Shown here one piece after another: positions 58,719 through 64,000 of a stretch of DNA of 64,000 nucleotides. Origin of the DNA: Oscillospiraceae bacterium (GTDB lineage Bacteria; Bacillota; Clostridia; Oscillospirales; Acutalibacteraceae); contig SVOL01000007.1 of assembly GCA_015066395.1 (NCBI GenBank), forward strand, positions 1-64,000. The letters are read 5' to 3'. The notes beneath the pieces were generated by a model that ran no database searches, was not told where the DNA came from, and saw only the letters and a list, made by a program, of their open reading frames with translations. Within the stretch, counting starts at the first letter, position 1, and every line of letters starts with the position of its first letter. The position numbers and the translations under genes are program-made.

Positions 58719-60290
58719 ATGGTAAATATTTTGAGAACACCCGACGATATCAAAGTTCTTTGCCAGGGTGCAAACACCGATGCCGTGGCTGAGTTGAAGT
58801 TGAACGGCGACAAATTGGAACTTTACATCACCGCAAACGGGTCGAAACCGACATTTATCGTTCTGCGTTGGAATCATAAAACAGTAGAACCCACACGAAT
58901 TATGGGTGACAAATGGGAGCGCGGCTACAGCGATATGGGCTGGCATTCGCTCAACGGCGAACTGTTTATGCCGTGGTATTTCTTTGGTTCTAACGGACGT
59001 GACACCGTCGGTTGCGGTGTTATGACGGGTTGCAACAGCTTTGTCTCCTTCCAGCAGGACGCTTCGGGTGTCACCGCTTGGGTAGACGTTCGTTGCGGTG
59101 CAATGGGTGTAGAACTCCAAGGTCGTACATTACACGCCTGCACCTTCGTTTGCAAGGAATATAAGGATACTAAAGAGTTCACCGCCGCGGTTGATTTCTG
59201 CAAAGTGATGTGTCCTAACCCGCTCCTTCCCAAAGAACCTGTTTACGGCAGTAACAACTGGTACTATGCCTACGGCAAGAGCTCTTACGAAAAGATAATG
59301 ACCGATGCAAAGCTCATCGCTGAGCTTGCAGGTCAGAATAAGAACAAGCCTTTTATGGTTATCGACGACGGCTGGCAGCCTAACAGCTGTGACGGTCCGT
59401 GGGTCGCAAACGAGGCTTACGGCGATATGAAAAAGGTCGCTGACGACTTCAAGGCTCTGGGTGTAAAACCCGGTATCTGGTTCAGACCCTTGCTTGACAA
59501 GGAAGCTCGTGATAACCATCCCGAATGGCTGATCGCACGTCCGGATGAAAAGGGTCTCGATCCCTCAAACCCCGAGGTCAAGGAATATCTCCGAGATATT
59601 TTAAGACGTATCAAGGGTTGGGGCTATGAGCTTGTTAAGCACGATTTTTCGACCTTCGATATGTTCGGTGATTTCGGCTACTCTTTAAACGGTATGATAA
59701 CCATCAAGAAAAACTGGGCGTTCTTTGACAAAACCAAAACGAGCGCCGAGATAGTCCTCGATTTCTACAGACTCATTCGCGAGGAATTAAAAGACGTTGT
59801 CATCATCGGTTGTAACACGGTTTCTCACCTTGCCGCAGGCTTGGTTGAGATCCAGCGTACAGGCGACGACACAAGCGGAAAACGCTGGAGCAGAACCAGA
59901 GCATTAGGTATAAATTCGCTCGCTTTCCGTATGTGCCAGAACAACGCTTTCTACAAGGTCGATGCCGACTGCGTAGGTGTTTTGAGACAGTATATTGACT
60001 GGAAACTCAACAAGCAGTGGCTCGATATCTTATCAAAGAGCGGTTCTCCGCTGTTCGTCTCGCTTCAGCCCGAAGCTGTCACAGAAGAAATGAAAAAAGA
60101 CCTCATCGAGGCCTTTAGCAGAAACTCGATTCAGACCGATGTGGCCGAGCCGCTCGACTGGACCTGGAACAACACTCCGCAGACCTGGCTTATCAACGGC
60201 GAAGTGACCGAGTATGACTTTATTATGGACTCCTACCCCGATCTTCTGACCTTCAACACCCAGCCTTTCTGGGATCCGTTTACAGTTTAA
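58719..60290 (+). CDS. GH36/melibiase-like alpha-galactosidase
   Basis: 523 aa. N-terminal beta domain (about 1-170), then a TIM barrel opening with GSNNWYYAYGKSSYE and VIDDGWQ. The nucleophile is likely D309 in LVKHDFSTFD, and the acid/base D383 or D384 in RTGDDTSGKRW. Clan GH-D; no signal peptide, so cytoplasmic. It is shorter than classical GH36 (about 700 aa). The substrate is probably an alpha-galactoside but related subfamilies differ. AAGGAGG precedes the ATG; own promoter and terminator. Confidence 0.82.
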   Translation: MVNILRTPDDIKVLCQGANTDAVAELKLNGDKLELYITANGSKPTFIVLRWNHKTVEPTRIMGDKWERGYSDMGWHSLNGELFMPWYFFGSNGRDTVGCGVMTGCNSFVSFQQDASGVTAWVDVRCGAMGVELQGRTLHACTFVCKEYKDTKEFTAAVDFCKVMCPNPLLPKEPVYGSNNWYYAYGKSSYEKIMTDAKLIAELAGQNKNKPFMVIDDGWQPNSCDGPWVANEAYGDMKKVADDFKALGVKPGIWFRPLLDKEARDNHPEWLIARPDEKGLDPSNPEVKEYLRDILRRIKGWGYELVKHDFSTFDMFGDFGYSLNGMITIKKNWAFFDKTKTSAEIVLDFYRLIREELKDVVIIGCNTVSHLAAGLVEIQRTGDDTSGKRWSRTRALGINSLAFRMCQNNAFYKVDADCVGVLRQYIDWKLNKQWLDILSKSGSPLFVSLQPEAVTEEMKKDLIEAFSRNSIQTDVAEPLDWTWNNTPQTWLINGEVTEYDFIMDSYPDLLTFNTQPFWDPFTV

Positions 60291-60297
60291 TTCCATT

Positions 60298-60336
60298 AAA
60301 AGCCTGATTTGTCTAGATGACAAATCAGGCTTTTTA
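60298..60336 (+). terminator. Rho-independent terminator
   Basis: AAAAGCCTGATTTGTC faces its complement around a TAGA-containing loop and is followed by TTTTT. Confidence 0.9.
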
Positions 60337-60397
60337 AACGTGTTAGTTAAATTTTATTTTGACCGATGTGTTCGAACCGATACATATATTCAATGAA

Positions 60398-60604
60398 ATA
60401 TTTTCCTTGCGGAAAATATGAAATAATTCACTATCGTGAATTATGAAATTTTCTGCTAATGCAGAAAGTAAAATAAAATTCGCCTCCAAACATTTGAAAA
60501 GCAAATATTTCACAGCGTAGCTATTTCATATTACGAAGTAATATTTCACTCGCCGTAAGGCGAATTTCATTGAAAAAACGACTTGTCGAAACAAGTCGTT
60601 TTTT
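60398..60604. repeat. hairpin array, TTTCA-linked type
   Basis: Consecutive unlike palindromes separated by ATGAAAT/ATTTCA linkers. Stems: 60398-60406 with 60411-60419, 60425-60431 with 60436-60442, 60450-60456 with 60461-60467, 60492-60496 with 60502-60506, 60528-60534 with 60538-60544, 60550-60554 with 60559-60563, and an A/T-flanked 60573-60586 with 60591-60604 around CGAA. It is the same design as 1-433, sharing linker and tetraloop style but not stem sequences. No protein is supported here. Confidence 0.8.
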
Positions 60605-60605
60605 C

Positions 60606-60770
60606 TGGCCCGCTCGAAGGGATTTTCCCGGCACTGTCGTGCCTGTCGCCGCGCCGTTTTACGGCTCGTTACCCACGTCGGCGAAAACAGTCCCCCGGAC
60701 TGTTTTCTTCCGCAAGTCTTCGACTTGCTCCCTCCTTGTTCGAATCCCTTCATTCTGTAAAACAGAATAA
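60606..60770. repeat. hairpin array closed by a tRNA-Arg-like end
   Basis: An outer 8-bp stem (AAGGGATT 60617-60624, AATCCCTT 60743-60750) encloses four further hairpins: 60630-60643 (GGCAC/GTGCC), 60653-60665 (GCCG/CGGC), 60684-60706 (10-bp stem AAAACAGTCC) and 60712-60728 (7-bp stem GCAAGTC). Another, 60752-60768 (ATTCTGT), follows. The first 19 bases (60606-60624) are identical to the 3' end of the tRNA-Arg gene at 60812-60830. Linkers here are C/T-rich rather than TTTCA. Confidence 0.7.
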
Positions 60771-60810
60771 CAAACACAAGGCACACCGTTTTCGGTGTGC
60801 CTTGTGTTTG
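60771..60810 (-). terminator. terminator of tRNA-Arg
   Basis: A stem of about 17 bp, CAAACACAAGGCACACC and its complement around GTTTTC, just downstream of the tRNA on the minus strand. Confidence 0.8.
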
Positions 60811-60811
60811 T

Positions 60812-60888
60812 TGGCCCGCTCGAAGGGATTCGAACCCCCGTCCTTCAGAATCGGAATCTGCTGCGATATCCAGCTTCGCTACGAGCGG
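60812..60888 (-). tRNA. tRNA-Arg (anticodon CCG)
   Basis: 77 nt with encoded CCA. Acceptor CCGCTCG/CGAGCGG, D arm GCGAAGCTGGATATCGC, anticodon loop TTCCGAT with CCG, T arm GGGGGTTCGAATCCCT. It is followed upstream (higher coordinates) by three degenerate copies. Confidence 0.93.
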
Positions 60889-60908
60889 TAATATTAAGTT
60901 TAAATATA

Positions 60909-60984
60909 TGAACGAAGTAACGGATCCTCGCACCCCGTCCTTCAAACTCGGAATCTGCTACTAATCCTACTTCGCCACGAGCGG
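60909..60984 (-). pseudogene. degenerate tRNA-Arg copy 1
   Basis: Keeps the 5' acceptor half CCGCTCG, a D-arm-like GCGAAGTAGGATTAGTAGC and ATTCCGA around the anticodon, but the anticodon stem is mispaired, the T arm reads GGGGTGCGAGGATCC and the 3' acceptor strand and CCA are lost. Confidence 0.75.
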
Positions 60985-61004
60985 TAATATTAAGTTTAAA
61001 TATA

Positions 61005-61080
61005 TGAACGAAGTAACGGATCCTCGCACCCCGTCCTTCAAACTCGGAATCTGATGCTAATCCTACTTCGCCACGAGCGG
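61005..61080 (-). pseudogene. degenerate tRNA-Arg copy 2
   Basis: 96 bp from copy 1 and almost identical to it, including the spacer AATATTAAGTTTAAATATAT, so this is a recent tandem duplication. Confidence 0.75.
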
Positions 61081-61102
61081 TAATATTAAGTTTTAAAAAT
61101 CT

Positions 61103-61178
61103 CTTGCAAAGTAACGAATCCTCGCACCCCGTCCTTCAAACTCGGAATCTAATGCTAATCCTACTTCGCCACGAGCGG
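61103..61178 (-). pseudogene. degenerate tRNA-Arg copy 3
   Basis: 98 bp from copy 2, more diverged at its 3' flank. Its 5' flank keeps the ACTTAATATCACCGCTCG block. The 386-bp stretch 60889-61274 holds only these copies and the repeat at 61206. Confidence 0.7.
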
Positions 61179-61205
61179 TGATATTAAGTTTTAGAATTTA
61201 GGTGT

Positions 61206-61263
61206 GTCATTCTGAGCAGAGCGAAGAATCTTTTTAAGATCCTTCACTTGCGTTCAGGATAAC
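61206..61263. repeat. imperfect inverted repeat of the GTCATTCTGA...GAAGAATCT type
   Basis: GTCATTCTGAGCAGAGCGAAGAATCTT faces a decayed complement. Second member of the family seen at 30647-30729. Confidence 0.65.
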
Positions 61264-61274
61264 AAATCTTTCTT

Positions 61275-62099
61275 TTATTTACTGCTGACCTCAATTTTAT
61301 CGAGCTCGGGTTTTTGCTGTTGCTCCAAATTCGGATCAGCGATAATATTACTTATCAATTTATCCGCCTGTTGTGAGAACTCAGCGACATCCTTTTTGCC
61401 CTCAATGGCGGTGCCGGCAACATTTCGCTTTATAATATAGTACTCAAAGCCCTTACTGTGATCCTCAAGCACAACATCAAACGCCGCGTCAAAAATCGTT
61501 CCGTTAAGCGGATATGCCTTGCCGTCATAGGCGGGCAGCTGAAGAGAATTGCTGACAAAATTGCCGTCGTCAAGAGCAATCAATTCCTCCAACGCCGCTT
61601 TATCCACAATATAAACGATCGCTTCTTCACTCGCAAACTGAGCCATCAAACGCGTCGATTTAGACTGACCGAGGTCGCTCATTCGCTGTTCATCGGTTAT
61701 CGCACAGTCCATAACCAGCACGTTGACCTCGCCGTCACCGTTTTTATCTTCACAATACTTTTCAAGTACGGTCGAAAGGTTTTCCACCATCGTACTGTTG
61801 ACGCCTTGCTTCATATAAAGCACAACGGTGCAATCATAAACCGTTCTTGTCGCACACTGAACCACCGCAACAGTGAGTATTACCGCCACTATCAGAACGC
61901 CGATTATAGTACCCTTGGCATAGTGAAAGAAATTCTCCACCCTTGCCATACCTTTGAGCGGTACACTTTCACGGGGTCCTTCGGGTACAAACTCATCAAT
62001 ATTTTCCTGAAACTCCTGCTTTTTACGTTTCAATTCCAGGAGTTCGGCCTGTCTTTTTCTTTGCTCCTCAACCAAACCGTCTTTTTTCTGACCGGGCAT
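61275..62099 (-). CDS. single-pass membrane protein of unknown function
   Basis: 274 aa. A highly charged helical N-terminus (EEQRKRQAELLELKRKKQEF, about 10-35) is cytoplasmic, one TM helix lies near 63-84, and about 185 residues are outside. The outer part has D/E-rich turns (DKNGDGEV resembles a calcium loop). Architecture resembles the protein at 32530 only in outline. No family recognised. Confidence 0.72.
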   Translation of the reverse strand: MPGQKKDGLVEEQRKRQAELLELKRKKQEFQENIDEFVPEGPRESVPLKGMARVENFFHYAKGTIIGVLIVAVILTVAVVQCATRTVYDCTVVLYMKQGVNSTMVENLSTVLEKYCEDKNGDGEVNVLVMDCAITDEQRMSDLGQSKSTRLMAQFASEEAIVYIVDKAALEELIALDDGNFVSNSLQLPAYDGKAYPLNGTIFDAAFDVVLEDHSKGFEYYIIKRNVAGTAIEGKKDVAEFSQQADKLISNIIADPNLEQQQKPELDKIEVSSK

Positions 62100-62319
62100 A
62101 ATTTACTTCCTTACATCATAAGTTAAAAAATCCAAGCACCGAAAATGCTTTAGAATTATATCACATATCACTTGAATTTTCAAGGCGATTATTATTCTTT
62201 TATTCTCGGAAAATTTTTAAACTCCAACATTTCTTAATTTTTTAAGGTATTACACCTCAAATTTTATAAAACATTAAATAAAATGCTGTTTTTGTTAAAA
62301 TAATTTCGAATTATGATTA

Positions 62320-62348
62320 TTGACATCCATTTTCAAGAAGTGTATAAT
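62320..62348 (+). promoter_or_regulatory. promoter of hppA
   Basis: TTGACA at 62320-62325, 17-bp spacer, TATAAT at 62343-62348: a full consensus. Upstream 62100-62319 is AT-rich and shows nothing else. Confidence 0.88.
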
Positions 62349-62360
62349 ATATTGTATAAT

Positions 62361-62380
62361 TATATCTGAATTCAGATATA
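62361..62380 (+). promoter_or_regulatory. perfect 20-bp palindrome in the hppA 5' UTR
   Basis: TATATCTGAATTCAGATATA lies between the expected transcript start and the RBS (62381). It may be a repressor operator or an mRNA hairpin next to the SD. Confidence 0.7.
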
Positions 62381-62390
62381 AAGGAAGGAT

Positions 62391-64000
62391 ATGTCTTTTA
62401 TGGAAAAATACTTAGTGTTATTCACATTTATAGGCTCAGTGCTTGCTCTTTTGTTTGCGGTATTCACCGCAAGAAAGGTTCTCAAGTTCTCTGAGGGCAC
62501 CGACGAGATGAAAAAGATCTCGAGGTCAATAAAGTCGGGTGCCAATGCCTATCTGAAACGTCAGTACATAATCGTTGCTGTTTTCTTTGCGGCAATGTTT
62601 ATAGTTTTGGGTGCGATGGCTTTTGCCGGAATGCTTACCTTCTACGTTCCGTTTGCCTTTGTCACCGGCGGCTTCTTCTCTGCCCTTTCGGGATTTGTCG
62701 GTATGAAGATAGCCACCTACTCCAACGCTCGTACTGCTAATGCCTGCCGCGAAGGCTTAAACCGAGGACTCAGAGTTGCTTTCTCTGCAGGCTCTGTTAT
62801 GGGCTTTACCGTTGTAGGATTAGGTCTTTTGGATATTTCTCTCTGGTATTTTCTTTTGAGATATGTGTTTAAATTAACTAATCCCGCCGATATTACCGGC
62901 GCTATGCTCACCTTTGGTATGGGTGCTTCTTCGATGGCTCTGTTTGCCCGTGTCGGTGGCGGTATCTTCACGAAGGCTGCTGACGTCGGTGCTGACCTTG
63001 TCGGTAAGGTTGAAGCCGGTATCCCTGAGGACGACCCCAGAAACCCCGCTGTTATTGCCGATAACGTCGGTGACAACGTCGGTGACGTTGCAGGTATGGG
63101 CGCTGACCTTTATGAGTCCTATGTCGGCTCGGTTATTTCGGCCGCCGCTCTGGGTGTAGCCGCATTCGGCAGTTTTAAAGCTCTGGCCCTGCCTATGCTC
63201 ATAGCATCTGTCGGTATCGTTTTCTCGATTTTAGGCACATTCCTTGTCCGCACTAAAGAAGGTGCCAGCCAGAAAAATCTGCTTTCGGCTCTCAGCCGCG
63301 GCACCAATTTCTCAGCGATCCTCATCGCTATTGCCGCTTTCCCGCTTGTATACTTTGTACTCGGCAAAGAAAACTGGATGATGTATTTCGCTATTCTTGC
63401 CGGTCTTGTTGCAGGTGTTCTTATCGGTCAGTCTACCGAACTATTCACTTCTGATTCCTACAAACCTACTCGCAAGTTGGCCGCTTCATCCGAAACCGGT
63501 TCGGCTACAACCATTATAAGCGGTCTCTCGCTCGGTATGCTTTCGACCGCACTTCCCATTATTATTATCGCGATCTGTATTTTGGTTGCTTACTTTGTAT
63601 CAGACGGTGCTGCCAGCGCATCTAAAGGTCTTTACGGTATCGCTCTGGCCGCTGTCGGTATGCTTTCTACTTTGGGTATTACTCTTGCAACCGACGCTTA
63701 CGGTCCTGTTGCCGATAACGCAGGCGGCATTGCCGAGATGGCAGGTCTTGAGCCTTCTGTCCGTGAGCGTACCGACGCTCTTGACGCTTTGGGTAACACG
63801 ACCGCCGCAACGGGTAAGGGCTTTGCGATAGGTTCTGCCGCTCTCACCGCTCTCGCTTTGATGGCCTCTTACATTGAGAAGGTCAACACCATAGACGGCG
63901 GCGCCGAGAAGATCGCTAATTTGAGCCTTATGAACCCGACCGTTCTTATTGGCCTGTTCATCGGTGCTTGTCTGCCGTTCGTATTTGCGGCGCTTACTAT
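62391..64000 (+). CDS. hppA: membrane-bound pyrophosphatase, K+-dependent type (3' end cut by window)
   Basis: At least 536 residues, continuing past the window. Couples pyrophosphate hydrolysis to H+ and/or Na+ pumping. Motifs: [14 protein letters not shown] near the start, [20 protein letters not shown] and [11 protein letters not shown] (substrate Asp clusters), then [20 protein letters not shown]. Position 472, in [10 protein letters not shown], is Ala; the K+-independent class has Lys there, so this is the K+-dependent class, common for Na+-pumping enzymes of Clostridia. AAGGA lies 5 nt before ATG 62391; a second ATG is at 62400. Confidence 0.95.
   Translation, partial: MSFMEKYLVLFTFIGSVLALLFAVFTARKVLKFSEGTDEMKKISRSIKSGANAYLKRQYIIVAVFFAAMFIVLGAMAFAGMLTFYVPFAFVTGGFFSALSGFVGMKIATYSNARTANACREGLNRGLRVAFSAGSVMGFTVVGLGLLDISLWYFLLRYVFKLTNPADITGAMLTFGMGASSMALFARVGGGIFTKAADVGADLVGKVEAGIPEDDPRNPAVIADNVGDNVGDVAGMGADLYESYVGSVISAAALGVAAFGSFKALALPMLIASVGIVFSILGTFLVRTKEGASQKNLLSALSRGTNFSAILIAIAAFPLVYFVLGKENWMMYFAILAGLVAGVLIGQSTELFTSDSYKPTRKLAASSETGSATTIISGLSLGMLSTALPIIIIAICILVAYFVSDGAASASKGLYGIALAAVGMLSTLGITLATDAYGPVADNAGGIAEMAGLEPSVRERTDALDALGNTTAATGKGFAIGSAALTALALMASYIEKVNTIDGGAEKIANLSLMNPTVLIGLFIGACLPFVFAALT

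Noticed and set aside
60526..60945. Minus-strand reading frame of 139 codons
   Set aside because: It covers the hairpin arrays and the tRNA-Arg gene; composition is explained by those features.
60889..61180. Regular 96-98-bp spacing suggested a CRISPR-like array
   Set aside because: The repeated unit is nearly the whole period and is a decayed tRNA-Arg with its spacer; there are no unique spacers and no cas genes.

Overview
The window looks like chromosomal DNA of an anaerobic, spore-forming, Gram-positive member of the Clostridia, most probably an Oscillospirales/Ruminococcaceae-type gut bacterium. The pointers are a PolC-type replicase, SpoIIR, RNase M5, the SCIFF ranthipeptide with its radical SAM maturase, a primary sigma factor next to dnaG, a K+-type membrane pyrophosphatase, strong GGAGG ribosome binding sites and many TTGACA-17-TATAAT promoters. 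The species is inferred only at this level; no rRNA gene is present.

Layout. 1-780: an array of unlike short palindromes with a 156-bp duplication, then the remnant of a permease gene. 0.8-9.6 kb: a YdcF-like gene (+), then rpsB-tsf (-), and a long minus-strand unit running from a secreted protein through an MFS carrier, a phosphodiesterase, comEC and holA to rnmV. 10.5-19.3 kb: small genes and a nine-gene minus-strand unit headed by dnaG-rpoD and running through a TSCPD protein, a CpsB-like phosphatase, a DUF1858 protein, trmK and rqcH. 19.4-27.5 kb: YigZ, rpmE, the PHP-lrp-aminotransferase-ispE-spoIIR unit, an FAD protein, and tRNA-Thr and tRNA-Tyr. 27.8-33.3 kb: regulator, membrane, PAP2, 5'-nucleotidase-like and surface genes. 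33.4-36.4 kb: the SCIFF locus (scfA, scfB) with a translationally coupled Orn/Lys/Arg-decarboxylase-type enzyme. 36.5-41.3 kb: an ABC exporter and a small membrane protein that share operator-like palindromes, a ClC channel, and an unknown protein. 41.3-45.0 kb: a 3.7-kb insertion that splits a terminator hairpin. It is bounded by two directly repeated 73-bp palindromic elements and carries a GH31 enzyme, a deacetylase with an in-frame stop and a truncated queH. 45-58.6 kb: an M23 peptidase, luxS, an acetyltransferase, then the unit pyrH-frr-uppS-cdsA-dxr-rseP-ispG-polC, and a ZIP transporter. 58.7-64 kb: a GH36-like enzyme, about 400 bp of consecutive unlike hairpins, tRNA-Arg(CCG) with three degenerate tandem copies, a membrane protein, and the start of hppA, which runs off the window.

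How the genes fit together. Most of the window is housekeeping: replication (polC, holA, dnaG), transcription (rpoD), translation and its quality control (rpsB, tsf, frr, rpmE, rqcH, trmK, tRNAs, RNase M5), isoprenoid and envelope precursors (dxr, ispE, ispG, uppS, cdsA) and sporulation (spoIIR). The parts most worth a second look are the two hairpin-array regions, the composite insertion at 41.3-45.0 kb, a PolC that has no room for its usual proofreading exonuclease insert, the tandem degenerate tRNA-Arg copies, the shared operators around the ABC exporter, and the SCIFF-decarboxylase arrangement. All functional calls rest on reading motifs by eye; no database search was run.
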